Shown: positions 1 through 9,552, counted from the first letter of the stretch. The stretch: 64,000 bases of DNA from Peptostreptococcus russellii (GCF_003012055.1 NZ_JYGE01000007.1:1-64000), one strand, 5' to 3'. A program made the numbers and translations. Notes: a model not told the origin generated them from the letters alone.

Positions 1-319
<319 letters not shown>

Positions 320-385
320 TAAATACGATGGACGTCAAAGTTCACTAAATATACTCAGTTTTGAAGGTATAAACTTCAATTAAAT

Positions 386-503
386 ATGTGGTTATTATAG
401 CAGAGAGGATACACCTGTTCCCATACCGAACACAGAAGTTAAGCTCTCCAGCGCCAAAGGTACTTGGTGGGAAACTGCCTGGGAGAGTAGGAAGTAGCCA
501 CGT
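386..503 (+). rRNA. rrf: 5S rRNA
   Basis: The segment contains the universal 5S core CCGAACACAGAAGTTAAGC (near 426-444) and the 3' GGGAGAGTAGG element. Bases 386-394 pair with 495-503 to close helix I, which fixes the ends and gives a usual length of about 118 nt. It lies about 66 nt after the 23S end; a 6-bp hairpin (361-366 with 374-379) in that spacer could be a processing stem. A 67-codon open frame crosses the gene and is spurious. Confidence 0.97.
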
Positions 504-507
504 AATA

Positions 508-538
508 AGCTCTAGCATTTATGCTAGAGCTTTTTTTA
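508..538 (+). terminator. rRNA operon terminator
   Basis: A perfect 10-bp stem, AGCTCTAGCA (508-517) with TGCTAGAGCT (522-531), has a 4-nt loop and is followed by seven T. It starts 4 nt after the 5S gene, so it ends the rRNA operon. Confidence 0.93.
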
Positions 539-609
539 TTTCTGATACTCTTCTGATATCGAAAAAATATTGGATATATGATATTATTTAGTATAGGAAA
601 GCTAGGGGG

Positions 610-645
610 AGGAGGGGCTTAATTACTAAGCCAAGTTTATATATG
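610..645 (+). promoter_or_regulatory. Strong ribosome binding site separated from its ATG by a hairpin
   Basis: A perfect AGGAGG (610-615) lies 27 nt before the ATG at 643, far beyond normal spacing. Directly after it, GGCTTA (616-621) pairs with TAAGCC (627-632) in a perfect 6-bp hairpin with a 5-nt loop, leaving 10 nt (633-642) before the ATG. Folding the hairpin gives an effective spacing near 10 nt. No ATG, GTG or TTG lies in frame between the two; only an ATT at 622. That the hairpin shortens the spacer is inference. Confidence 0.65.
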
Positions 646-2346
646 GAAACTTCAATTTATAATAGATTAAGGGAAATAAAAGAATCGGAAATAGTTTCAT
701 TTCATATGCCAGGTCATAAATATGGTACTATATTTGAAAAATTAGGATATGGGGATATAATGAAGTCTTTGTACACATTAGATACTACAGAGATAATAGG
801 TACCGACAATCTTCATAATCCAAAGGGGGTTATATTACAATCTCAAGAAAATGTTAGAAAAATATTATTTCCTAATTATGATGATATTGAGATAAGATAT
901 TTAGTTAATGGAAGTACATGTGGTCTACAAGCTGCTATAATGACTGCCTGTAGACCAAAGGATAAAATTATTATCAACAGAGCCTGTCATCAATCTGCAT
1001 ATAATGGATGTATACTAGCAGATGCGAGACCTATATTTGTAAATGAAAGAGTAAATAAAGAAAACAATATATTTTTAGGGGCGGATACAAGCGATTATAT
1101 TGATCAGATTGAAAAAAATAAGGATGCAAAGGCAGTATTAATTACGAGACCAACTTATCACGGTATGAGCTTTGAAATATTGGATATAATAAAAAAGGCA
1201 CATGAGTATAATATGCTTGTAATAATTGATGAAGCGCATGGAGCACATTTTGGTCTTAATCCAAAATTCCCTAAATCTGCTATAGAGTACGGTGCAGATA
1301 TGGTGGTACAGAGTATACATAAGAGTTTGCCAGCAATAACTCAATGCTCAATGTTAATATTAAATGATAATATAATAGATAAAGCATATATAAGTGAATC
1401 TGAGAAAACAATAAATTACTCATCTGAAAGTTTTAAAAAACATATTGAAAAATATAATAAAAAAGAATTATATTATAGGGGTAGTAGTCCAGAATTGGGC
1501 TCTAAAAATAAAGAATATTTAGAAGAAATAGATATTGTGGAAGATATAGAAGAGCATAGAAAATCACTACATAGAAATTTGATAGATAAAAATAGGCTAA
1601 ATAGAGTGTTAGCAATGATGGAAAGTTCTAGTCCTTCATATGTGATGATGATGAGTATAGAAATTGCATTTGATATTTATAAAGTTCATGGCAAAAGCTT
1701 GATGAAGGAACTTTTAAACAATATAAATGAGTTCAAAAAAGAAATGAAGTCATATGATATTTTTGAAACATCAGACCCAACAAAAATATTTATAAATACT
1801 ATAAATAAGGGAATAAATGGATATGACTTTGCTAAAGTTTTAAGGTATAGATACAATATACAAGTTGAATTAGCAAATTATAGTGGAATACTGATGCTTT
1901 CAAGCCTATCAAATGATAAAAGTGATTTTGATAAAATGATATTAGCATTAGAAGAAATACGTAAAAAGAAACTTTTTGGTTTAAATTTAGATTTCTTTGA
2001 TGATATGGATGATGCGACTATTAAAAATAAAAATGACGATATAAAAAGAATGACAACTAGCAAACAGGTCAAAGTAGATCTTCCAACATCTATTCCTAAG
2101 GCCGAGATAGCACCTAAGGAAGCCTTTAACATGGAGACAGAGGATATAGTTGTTGATGAATCTTTAGGGCGAATATGTGGGGAGTTTGTAATTCCATATC
2201 CACCTGGAGTATGTCTAGTAGCACCTGGGGAAGTCATTGAAAAAGAAGTAATTGAGTTTATAAAATCTGCAAATAAAATGGATGTAGATATAAATGGAAT
2301 GGAAAGCGCTGAATTTAATTATATAAAAGTAGTTAAAAATAAGTAG
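643..2346 (+). CDS. Orn/Lys/Arg decarboxylase family protein (YaaO-like)
   Basis: A PLP-dependent fold-type I decarboxylase of 567 aa that would act on a basic amino acid (lysine, ornithine or arginine) in the cytoplasm. Seen: an N-terminal FHMPGHK signature (20-26), STCG near 91, His116, the DEAHG motif (196-200) that holds the pyridine nitrogen, and SIHK with the Schiff-base Lys at 227. A C-terminal domain carries YPPGVCLVAPGE near 520. The length fits the short form without the wing domain of the large inducible enzymes. The ATG at 643 matches the N-terminus of Bacillus YaaO, which also precedes tmk. Substrate cannot be told from sequence. Confidence 0.9.
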   Translation: METSIYNRLREIKESEIVSFHMPGHKYGTIFEKLGYGDIMKSLYTLDTTEIIGTDNLHNPKGVILQSQENVRKILFPNYDDIEIRYLVNGSTCGLQAAIMTACRPKDKIIINRACHQSAYNGCILADARPIFVNERVNKENNIFLGADTSDYIDQIEKNKDAKAVLITRPTYHGMSFEILDIIKKAHEYNMLVIIDEAHGAHFGLNPKFPKSAIEYGADMVVQSIHKSLPAITQCSMLILNDNIIDKAYISESEKTINYSSESFKKHIEKYNKKELYYRGSSPELGSKNKEYLEEIDIVEDIEEHRKSLHRNLIDKNRLNRVLAMMESSSPSYVMMMSIEIAFDIYKVHGKSLMKELLNNINEFKKEMKSYDIFETSDPTKIFINTINKGINGYDFAKVLRYRYNIQVELANYSGILMLSSLSNDKSDFDKMILALEEIRKKKLFGLNLDFFDDMDDATIKNKNDDIKRMTTSKQVKVDLPTSIPKAEIAPKEAFNMETEDIVVDESLGRICGEFVIPYPPGVCLVAPGEVIEKEVIEFIKSANKMDVDINGMESAEFNYIKVVKNK

Positions 2347-2399
2347 ACTGTAAAACTTTGCAAATATGATTAAATAAATTTAAAGGAAAAAATTTTAAA

Positions 2400-2440
2400 A
2401 AATAGAGGGGTTCAAAGTTTATGCTCCTCTATTTATTGTA
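2400..2440 (+). terminator. Probable terminator after the decarboxylase gene
   Basis: AAATAGAGG (2400-2408) pairs with CCTCTATTT (2426-2434), extendable by two pairs. The T tract is short and broken (ATTTATTG), so termination may be weak. Confidence 0.5.
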
Positions 2441-2605
2441 TTGAATTGTTGTATAATTTTTAAATATTTACTAATCATATCAATATATGATAATGTATAA
2501 GAGGGAAAATAAAAATATACAATATATAAAAATGGTATGCTAAATATAGAAAATTTAGTTACCAAAATATAATTAAGTTCAAATAAAATAAAGGAAGTTG
2601 AATAA

Positions 2606-3316
2606 ATGATAAAATCGCTAAAAAATAAAGGGGAAATTTTTGTAATAGAGAGTGGAACGGACGGTTCAGGCAAGGCAACCCAAAGTAAACTGCTGTATGA
2701 TAGATTAATAAAAGATGGCTATAAGGTGATGAAGGTAAGTTATCCGAACTATGATTCAGATTCATCTGCCTTAGTAAAGATGTATTTACGAGGAGATTTT
2801 GGAGAAAAAGCAGATGATGTAGATGCATATATAGCATCAACTTTTTATGCTGCTGATAGATATGCCTCATATAAGACAGAATGGGAAAATTTTTATCTTG
2901 ATGGTGGGATTATAATAGCAGATAGGTATACAACATCTAATATGGTTCATCAAGCATCTAAAATGAATGATTCAATAGAAAGAGAAAAGTTTCTTGACTG
3001 GCTAGATGAATATGAATATGACCTATATAAAATACCTAGACCTAGTGAAGTATTCTTCCTAGATGTACCAGTAAAATTTAGTGAAGAACTGATGAAGGAT
3101 AGAAAAAATAAGATTACGAATGAAGATAAGAAAGATATACATGAAAGCGATCATGGATATTTAGTAAAGACATATGAAAATTCAAAATATGTAGCAGATA
3201 AGTATAATTGGAATATAATAGAGTGTATTGATAGTAAAGAAAAAGAAATGAAGTCAGTAGAAGTGATACATGAAGAAATTTATAAGAAAGTATTAAATGC
3301 AATTAAAAATAAATAA
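2606..3316 (+). CDS. tmk: Thymidylate kinase family (dTMP kinase)
   Basis: It phosphorylates dTMP to dTDP for DNA synthesis. The 236-aa protein has the family P-loop as GTDGSGKAT (17-25), a DRY motif within ADRYTTSNMVHQ near residue 105, and an acidic LID-like helix rich in Lys and Asp near 170-185. The residue after the P-loop Lys is Ala instead of the usual Ser or Thr. Length is somewhat over the common 205-215 aa. Its place between the yaaO-like gene and holB matches Bacillus tmk. Because of the variant P-loop, a related deoxynucleoside kinase is the main alternative. Confidence 0.85.
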   Translation: MIKSLKNKGEIFVIESGTDGSGKATQSKLLYDRLIKDGYKVMKVSYPNYDSDSSALVKMYLRGDFGEKADDVDAYIASTFYAADRYASYKTEWENFYLDGGIIIADRYTTSNMVHQASKMNDSIEREKFLDWLDEYEYDLYKIPRPSEVFFLDVPVKFSEELMKDRKNKITNEDKKDIHESDHGYLVKTYENSKYVADKYNWNIIECIDSKEKEMKSVEVIHEEIYKKVLNAIKNK

Positions 3317-3802
3317 TTAAAATAGTTTATTGAAAAATGATCTAAAGAGGTATTAAATAAGAAGTATAAACTTTAAAAAATACTGCTGAGCAAAAATGTA
3401 AAGTACTAATAAAATTAAAGAATCATAAATAAAAGAACGATAAATCACTAATAAGTGCCATAAATGAAAATAGTTAGAAGTACTTAAAATGCTATAAAAA
3501 AAGTTATAGCATAAAAAGGAATAGAGAGAGTATTAGAAAGAAAAAAATACTAAAAATAAGCATAAAGGCTTAAAATAACATAAATACTAGAAACAAAAAG
3601 CTATAATACTTAAGAAGTAGGAAAAGTATTATAAATATAAAAAGTACTGAAAAATAAGCATAATAGTTTAGAGTAACTGATAAATACCAGAAACAAAAAA
3701 GCTATAATACTTAAGAAGTAGGAAAAGTATTAGAAGTACTAAAAAGTAATTATAAAGATAATTAAAAAATTGGGTTTTATTAAAATTAGAAAGAGAGAAA
3801 AA
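3317..3802 (+). other. Non-coding AT-rich spacer between tmk and holB
   Basis: No gene with a plausible start and codon pattern is seen in these roughly 490 nt. The spacer holds a 9-bp hairpin, ATGCTATAA (3489-3497) with TTATAGCAT (3504-3512), and the tandem duplication listed separately. Bacillus has yaaQ and yaaR here; neither is present. Confidence 0.7.
3553..3745 (+). repeat. Imperfect tandem duplication, unit about 98-101 bp
   Basis: Copy 1 begins near 3553 and copy 2 near 3651. AAAATAAGCA starts both (3553 and 3651), and AGAAACAAAAAG recurs at 3589 and 3689, followed in each by GCTATAATACTTAAGAAGTA and GGAAAAGTATTA. The left halves have diverged and the right halves are nearly identical. 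It is non-coding. Similar but weaker motifs upstream suggest older copies. Confidence 0.8.
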
Positions 3803-4741
3803 ATGTTTGAAGATATTCTAGGGCAAGACAGCGTCAAAAAAAAATTAAATAGAGCAATTGAATCGAAAAAAATAACAAATGCATATATATTTAGTGGGCC
3901 AGAGGGCGTTGGTAAAAAAATGATGGCAGAAGATTTTGCAAGTAATTTAATAGGAATTGATGCTAATAACAGTCCAGACTATATATTAATTGATGCAAAG
4001 AAGGGTGAAAACTCTATTAAAATAGATCAGATAAGAAAACTAAATACAAGTATGAGCCTAAAGCCGTACAGTGATTATAAAATATATATAATTAACAACG
4101 CAGAAAAAATGACAACACAGGCTCAAAATGCACTATTAAAAACTTTAGAAGAACCTTCTAGTTATGGTATAATAATACTAATAAGCAAAAATGAAGAAAG
4201 CTTATTACAGACTATTAGATCAAGGTGTACAGAAGTGAAATTCTCTCCTTTGAATAGAAATGATATTAAAAAAATTCTAATCAATGAGGGGGTAGATGAA
4301 GATACAGCTAGCATTTCGTCTATTTTCTCTAGAGGTAGTGCTGCAATAGCCTTAGATATAAGTGCTAATCAAAATTTAAGTGACTTAAGAAAGAAAGTTG
4401 AGTCTTTCATAGAATATATGATAATAGAAAAAAATAAATTTGAGATTACGAGAATATCTGAATATATGAAAGAGTATAGTAATGATGTTCAAAGAGTTAC
4501 AGAACTCTTAAAAATATACATTAGAGATGCTATTTTATATAGAGAAGGCGTTGCTAGTGAGTTATTGATCAATATAGATAGAATAAAAATAATTAGGAAG
4601 CTAGCCTTGTCTGTAAGTGTAGCCCAGTTGGGTAAGATAATGTCTATTTTAGAAGAAACAGACAAAAAACTTGCTGCCAACTGTAACTTTAATACAACTA
4701 TACAGACCATGGCATTAAATATTTATGAGGTGGTTAAATAA
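3803..4741 (+). CDS. holB: DNA polymerase III delta-prime subunit
   Basis: A clamp-loader AAA+ subunit of the replicative polymerase. N-terminal FEDILGQDSV is the usual box preceding the fold, followed by a GPEGVGKK P-loop, NAEKMTTQAQNALLKTLEEP (the Walker B and sensor 1 region) and an RSRC element near the arginine-finger position. The 312-aa length is normal. I chose the ATG at 3803 because AGAAAGAGAG lies just upstream and family members begin at this box; a TTG at 3770 in the same frame has no ribosome binding site. The next gene starts directly after the stop codon. Confidence 0.93.
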   Translation: MFEDILGQDSVKKKLNRAIESKKITNAYIFSGPEGVGKKMMAEDFASNLIGIDANNSPDYILIDAKKGENSIKIDQIRKLNTSMSLKPYSDYKIYIINNAEKMTTQAQNALLKTLEEPSSYGIIILISKNEESLLQTIRSRCTEVKFSPLNRNDIKKILINEGVDEDTASISSIFSRGSAAIALDISANQNLSDLRKKVESFIEYMIIEKNKFEITRISEYMKEYSNDVQRVTELLKIYIRDAILYREGVASELLINIDRIKIIRKLALSVSVAQLGKIMSILEETDKKLAANCNFNTTIQTMALNIYEVVK

Positions 4742-5650
4742 ATGGTAAAGATAGTAGGTGTAAGATTTAAAGCAGCAGGGAAGATATATTACTTTGACCC
4801 TGTAGAGATAGAATTAGAGCTTGGAGAAGATGTAATTGTAGAAACATCAAGAGGGCTTGAATACGGAATGATAGTAGTTGCCCCGAAAGAAGTAGAGGAA
4901 GAAGACCTAGTAAGTCCTTTAAAAGAAATCATTAGAATAGCAAATGATGATGATAAAATGACATATGCTGAAAATAAAGATAAGACTAAAATAGCTTTTG
5001 ATATTTGCGAATCAAAAATAAAAGAGCATGAACTTGAAATGTTTCTTATAGACTGTGAATATACTTTTGATAGAAATAAGTTGATATTTTACTTTACAGC
5101 AGATGGAAGAATAGACTTTAGAGACTTGGTTAAAGATCTTGCGGCAATTTTTAAGACAAGAATAGAGCTAAGACAGATAGGTGTAAGGGATGAAGCTAAA
5201 ATCCTAAACTCAATAGGACCTTGTGGAAGAGCACTTTGTTGTTCAACTTGGATAGGAGAGTTTATGCCTGTATCTATTAAGATGGCTAAAGAGCAGGGAT
5301 TATCACTTAATCCAGCCAAGATATCAGGTGTCTGCGGAAGATTATTCTGTTGCTTAAAATATGAGGCTAAAGGATATTCAGATGCTATAAAGAAAATGCC
5401 AGCATCAGGTTGGATAGTAAAGGATAATTTCGATGATAGAAAGGCAAAAATACTAGAAGTAAATCACTTATTGGAATCAATAAAGGTGGAATACGAAGAT
5501 AAAACGGTAGCAGTTCTATCTGAGGGAGACTATACAGTAATTAAATCTTTTAAAAAGGATAACTCAGATCATAGACATCACGCAGCAGTAGATGAAAAGT
5601 TAGATGCAGCAGATCTTAAAGAATTAAAGAAATTGGAAAAAGAAAAATAA
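4742..5650 (+). CDS. ricT: PSP1-domain protein, RicT/YaaT homologue
   Basis: RicT (YaaT) forms the RicA-RicF-RicT complex that binds [4Fe-4S] clusters and, in Bacillus, promotes RNase Y-dependent mRNA maturation. The 302-aa protein has six cysteines in two CxxxxCC clusters (161, 166, 167 and 198, 203, 204), the cluster-ligand pattern of the PSP1 domain. It follows holB with no gap, as in Bacillus holB-yaaT, and the ribosome binding site GAGGTGG lies inside the end of holB. The partner genes ricA and ricF are not in the window. Confidence 0.9.
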   Translation: MVKIVGVRFKAAGKIYYFDPVEIELELGEDVIVETSRGLEYGMIVVAPKEVEEEDLVSPLKEIIRIANDDDKMTYAENKDKTKIAFDICESKIKEHELEMFLIDCEYTFDRNKLIFYFTADGRIDFRDLVKDLAAIFKTRIELRQIGVRDEAKILNSIGPCGRALCCSTWIGEFMPVSIKMAKEQGLSLNPAKISGVCGRLFCCLKYEAKGYSDAIKKMPASGWIVKDNFDDRKAKILEVNHLLESIKVEYEDKTVAVLSEGDYTVIKSFKKDNSDHRHHAAVDEKLDAADLKELKKLEKEK

Positions 5651-5690
5651 TTTCTAGAAATAGATATTAAAATAACAATAAATAAAAAAC

Positions 5691-5730
5691 ATTTAAACAG
5701 TTTGCTTCAGCGAACTGTTTAAATATTTTG
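5691..5730 (+). terminator. Hairpin terminator after ricT
   Basis: A 15-bp stem (5691-5705 with 5710-5724, one G-U pair) has a TTCA loop. The trailing ATTTTG is a poor T tract, but stem length and position 40 nt after ricT support a terminator. Confidence 0.65.
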
Positions 5731-5843
5731 AGAAAATTGTAAAAATAAACAATATGTTTAATAAAAAGTATGACTTTAAGTTAAAAAAAATTTTAAGCAA
5801 GATAGAATTTAAAATATATTTAATAGATTAGATGGAAGGTAAA

Positions 5844-6596
5844 ATGGAAGTAAAATTATTAGAAAATGAGAGAATTGACGATTTACAATTTGAAGGGCTA
5901 AAGATAATTCAAAGTACAGATGGTTTTTGCTTTGGAATAGATGCGGTACTCTTATCAAATTTTTGTAAAGTAAAGAAAAATTCCAAGCTAATAGATTTGG
6001 GAACAGGTACAGGAATTATACCTATATTATTGGCTGGTAAAAGTAATGCAAAAGAAATTTATGCTATAGAAATACAAGATGAAGTAGCAGATATGGCAAA
6101 AAGATCAGTAAAATTAAATGATTTAGAAGACAGAGTTAAAGTTATAAATGCAGATTTGAAAGATGTAACTGATATATTTGAAAAGTATACTTTTGACGTG
6201 GTAACATCAAATCCGCCATATATGCACTCCAAAGGTTTAATAAATGAAAATGACAAAAAGGCTATTTCTAGACATAGTATAAAATGCGATGTGGAAGATG
6301 TAATCAAGGCAGCTTCTGACCTATTAAAGCCAAATGGAAGGTTTTTTATGGTAAATAGACCAAATAGACTGGTAGATATGATGTATTTTGGAAGAAAGCA
6401 CAATCTAGAGGCTAAATTTGTAAGGTTTGTGCACTCAAGAGAAACAAAAGCACCAAAGCTAATTTTAGTAGAATATGCTAAATATGCAAAGGCAGAGGCG
6501 AAAATAATGGATCCTTTGTATATATATGACGATGAAAATAAATATACAAAAGATATAATGGAAATATATGAAAAGAAGAGTGTGGAGGTAAAATAA
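5844..6596 (+). CDS. TrmN6-like N6-adenine methyltransferase (YabB homologue)
   Basis: A class I SAM-dependent methyltransferase of the family that makes m6A37 in tRNA-Val. Seen: the family N-terminus ending FCFGIDAVLLS, motif I DLGTGTGIIP, and the catalytic NPPY in TSNPPYMHSKG. The 250-aa length is usual. I prefer ATG 5844 over ATG 5832, because the earlier ATG overlaps the GGAAGGT that serves 5844. It overlaps rsmI by one base (TAATG), so the two are translationally coupled, as yabB and yabC are close in Bacillus. The tRNA target is inferred from the family. Confidence 0.88.
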   Translation: MEVKLLENERIDDLQFEGLKIIQSTDGFCFGIDAVLLSNFCKVKKNSKLIDLGTGTGIIPILLAGKSNAKEIYAIEIQDEVADMAKRSVKLNDLEDRVKVINADLKDVTDIFEKYTFDVVTSNPPYMHSKGLINENDKKAISRHSIKCDVEDVIKAASDLLKPNGRFFMVNRPNRLVDMMYFGRKHNLEAKFVRFVHSRETKAPKLILVEYAKYAKAEAKIMDPLYIYDDENKYTKDIMEIYEKKSVEVK

Positions 6597-7429
6597 TGTC
6601 AGGAAAATTATACGTATGTCCTACTCCAATAGGCAATCTTGAGGACATTACATACAGGACACTTAGAACTCTTAAAGAAGTTGACTTAATAGCTGCAGAA
6701 GATACTAGGCACACTGTAAAACTATTAAATCATTTTGAGATTAGCAAGCCCTTGACTAGCTATCATGAACACAATAAAAATTCAAAGGGATATGTATTAA
6801 TAGAAGCTTTAAAAGAAGGTAAAAATATAGCTCTTGTAAGCGATGCAGGTATGCCAGGTATATCAGATCCTGGAGAAGATATTGTAAGAGAGTGTATAGA
6901 AAATTCTATAGATGTAGAGATACTTCCAGGGGCTTCAGCATTTGTAATAGCACTTGTAGGATCTGGTATAGATACAAGAAGATTTACTTTTGAAGGATTT
7001 TTAGATAGAGAAAAAAAGAAAAAGAAAAAGAGAATAGAAGAGATTAAAAATGAAAAAAATACCCTTATAATATACGAATCACCACATAGATTGAAAGAGA
7101 CTTTAAAGCTTCTTAGAGAGGGTTTTGGCAATAGAAAGATAAGTCTATGTAGAGAACTAACAAAGAAACATGAGGAATATATTAGAATGGATATAGAAGG
7201 TGCAATAAAATACTATGAGGAAAATGATCCAAGAGGAGAGTATATTTTAGTTATAGAAGGCAATAAAAATGTAGAAGAAATCTTGGATGAAACTGATAAA
7301 TTAGATGATAGAGAATATGTAAAATATCTTATAGATAGTGGTATGAGCAAAAAAGATGCTATTAAAAGTGTCGCAAAAAAACGTGCTTTAAAAAGAGATG
7401 TAGTATACCAGCAAGTTTTAGATTTATAG
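6596..7429 (+). CDS. rsmI: 16S rRNA (cytidine1402-2'-O)-methyltransferase
   Basis: RsmI methylates the ribose of C1402 in the 16S decoding centre using SAM. The 277-aa protein opens with LYVCPTPIGNLEDITYRTL, has AEDTRHT and SDAGMPGISDPGE (the SAM-binding turn of the tetrapyrrole methylase fold), and a C-terminal helical domain. A Lys-rich stretch near 140-147 is a local expansion. The start overlaps the upstream stop by one base. Confidence 0.95.
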   Translation: MSGKLYVCPTPIGNLEDITYRTLRTLKEVDLIAAEDTRHTVKLLNHFEISKPLTSYHEHNKNSKGYVLIEALKEGKNIALVSDAGMPGISDPGEDIVRECIENSIDVEILPGASAFVIALVGSGIDTRRFTFEGFLDREKKKKKKRIEEIKNEKNTLIIYESPHRLKETLKLLREGFGNRKISLCRELTKKHEEYIRMDIEGAIKYYEENDPRGEYILVIEGNKNVEEILDETDKLDDREYVKYLIDSGMSKKDAIKSVAKKRALKRDVVYQQVLDL

Positions 7430-7474
7430 AATCTAGAGCTTAATATAGATTTGAATATAAAAATATGTTTTAAG

Positions 7475-7505
7475 AGTCCATATAGTTTTTATGGACTTTT
7501 TTATT
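7475..7505 (+). terminator. Terminator after rsmI
   Basis: AGTCCATA (7475-7482) pairs with TATGGACT (7490-7497), followed by seven T. It ends the tmk-to-rsmI block. Confidence 0.88.
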
Positions 7506-8086
7506 TATATATTTTTTAGATTGATACATAAAATTCATTTTTTATGATAAGACTATTGAGATTTAATATGCTTAGGTATCGATTTAAAATTATAAGATAA
7601 AATAAGATAAAGGATGTATTATTTTAAAATAGATATATAAAAATAATAAATAAAAATATTTATAAAATAAATAAGTCTCTTTTTATCTGATTTTATTAAA
7701 AATTTTGAAAATAATCTTGATTAAATATTTATTATCGTATATATTTGTATTTGGGATACTCTTAAATACTAGAATTATATAATAAAATAAAAAAAAATCC
7801 TTTTAAAACAAATATAGACAATTGTATACAATGAGCAATCTACATAACAATATAAAGGAATTATGTATGTGTACTAAAAAAAAATGCCGTTAAAATAAAA
7901 ACTAAAAGACAGTTGATAAAGGTCTTTATATAGCTAGTACTTTTATTAAATATAAAGATATTATAAAAAAACGACAAATAATTATAATAAAAATAGTATT
8001 TTAGATGTATTTATGATAAAATAGAAGTATATACTAGTACTTTATAATATTAAGTATTATAATATGTTCATATAAGGAGTTTTTAA
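7506..8086 (+). other. AT-rich intergenic region before pncB
   Basis: About 580 nt with no supportable gene or RNA. An extended -10 element (TG at 8014-8015, TAAAAT at 8017-8022) could start the pncB transcript. TTGAAAATAATCTTGA at 7705-7720 recurs with one change at 30216-30231. In Bacillus abrB would lie here; no AbrB-like frame is present. Confidence 0.6.
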
Positions 8087-9523
8087 ATGGAACCTAACTT
8101 GACAATGTTAACTGACTTATATCAGTTGACAATGATAAATGGGTATTATAAAAAAGGTACTCATGAAGACACTGCTGTTTTCGATGTTTTTTTTAGAAAA
8201 AATGGTAGTGAGGGTGGATATACTATTATTTGTGGCGTAACAGAAGTAGTGGAATATATAAAGAGTCTTAAGTTTGAAGACTCTGATCTTGAATATCTAA
8301 GAAGTCTGAATCTTTTTGAAGAAGATTTCATACAGTTTCTAAAGGATTTCAAGTTTACTGGAGATATTTATGCGGTAGAAGATGGAACAGTGATGTTTCC
8401 TGGAGAACCTGTGATAGTGGTCAAAGCACCTCTATATCAAGCACAATTGATAGAAACTGCGATGTTATCAATAGTTAATTTTATGTCTTTGATAGCAACG
8501 AAAGCATCTAGAGTATGCAATGCAGCAAAGGGAGATCCTGTATTGGAATTTGGTCTTAGAAGGGCTCAAGGTCCACAGGCTGGACTTTATGGAGCTAAGG
8601 CAGCTGTTATAGGAGGATGCTTAGGTACATCAAATGTACTAGCAGGGAAAATGTTTGATGTTCCAATATCTGGAACTCACGCACATAGCTGGGTACAAAA
8701 GTTTGATACAGAATTGGATGCTTTTAGAGCTTATGCAGAGGTTTATCCAGATGAGTGTTTATTATTAATAGATACTTATAATGTTTTGGAAAGTGGTATT
8801 AAAAACGCACTAATTGTATTTGATGAACTTAGAGCAAAAGGTCATGAACCAGTAGGTGTAAGACTTGATTCAGGAGACTTAGCATATATTTCTAAGGAAG
8901 TAAGAAAAATATTAGATGAAGCAGGCTATCCAGATGCAAAGATTACTGCTTCAAATGATTTAGATGAATATACAATCACATCTCTTAAGCAGGAGGGTGC
9001 TGAAATCGATTCCTGGGGTGTAGGTACAAAGCTTATTACGTCTTATGATTATCCTTCTTTAGGAGGAGTGTATAAGATGGCTGCTACTTCAAACTCAAAG
9101 GGTGAGCTGGTTCCAAAAATAAAAATATCTGAAAATCCTGAAAAAATTAATAATCCAGGATTTAAAAAGGTAGTAAGAATCTATAATCCTTGTGGTAGAG
9201 CAGCAGCAGATTTGATAATGCTTAATCATGAAGAGATAGATACAACGGCTCCTATTGAGATTTTCGATCCAGTATATACTTGGAAGAGAAAGAAGATTGA
9301 ACACTATGTAATAAGAGAAATGTTATCACCATTGTTTTTAGATGGTAAATGTGTAAGAGAAGAAAAGAGTGTTGAGGAAGTTAAAAAGTATACTAAGGCA
9401 GAATTAAATAGCATATGGGATCAATATAAGAGAATAAAAAATCCTCATATTTATAAAGTGGATTTATCTCAAGAATTATGGGATCTCAAGAATGATATGG
9501 TTGCCTCTAGAAGGAATGTTTAA
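8087..9523 (+). CDS. pncB: Nicotinate phosphoribosyltransferase
   Basis: It makes nicotinate mononucleotide from nicotinate and PRPP in the NAD salvage pathway. The 478-aa protein has LTDLYQLTMINGYYK at the N-terminus, FRKNGSEGGY, the phosphohistidine-loop region GTHAHSWVQ, and VRLDSGDL in the substrate site. Length matches the Gram-positive form. ATAAGGAG before the ATG is a good ribosome binding site. A gap of only 29 nt to the Lrp gene suggests one transcript. The pair interrupts the rsmI-metG order of Bacillus. Confidence 0.95.
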   Translation: MEPNLTMLTDLYQLTMINGYYKKGTHEDTAVFDVFFRKNGSEGGYTIICGVTEVVEYIKSLKFEDSDLEYLRSLNLFEEDFIQFLKDFKFTGDIYAVEDGTVMFPGEPVIVVKAPLYQAQLIETAMLSIVNFMSLIATKASRVCNAAKGDPVLEFGLRRAQGPQAGLYGAKAAVIGGCLGTSNVLAGKMFDVPISGTHAHSWVQKFDTELDAFRAYAEVYPDECLLLIDTYNVLESGIKNALIVFDELRAKGHEPVGVRLDSGDLAYISKEVRKILDEAGYPDAKITASNDLDEYTITSLKQEGAEIDSWGVGTKLITSYDYPSLGGVYKMAATSNSKGELVPKIKISENPEKINNPGFKKVVRIYNPCGRAAADLIMLNHEEIDTTAPIEIFDPVYTWKRKKIEHYVIREMLSPLFLDGKCVREEKSVEEVKKYTKAELNSIWDQYKRIKNPHIYKVDLSQELWDLKNDMVASRRNV

Positions 9524-9552
9524 ATATATTTTATGTAAAGTAGGTGGATAAA

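Noticed and set aside
388-591. A 67-codon open frame over the 5S gene
   Set aside because: It lies on the rRNA gene and its terminator, with no ribosome binding site or protein-like composition.
1878-2237. A 119-codon antisense frame in the decarboxylase gene
   Set aside because: Fully inside a well-supported gene, without a ribosome binding site or recognisable domain.
3553-3745. Possible CRISPR or mobile element in the tmk-holB spacer
   Set aside because: Only two copies, no spacer pattern, no transposase and no terminal inverted repeats.
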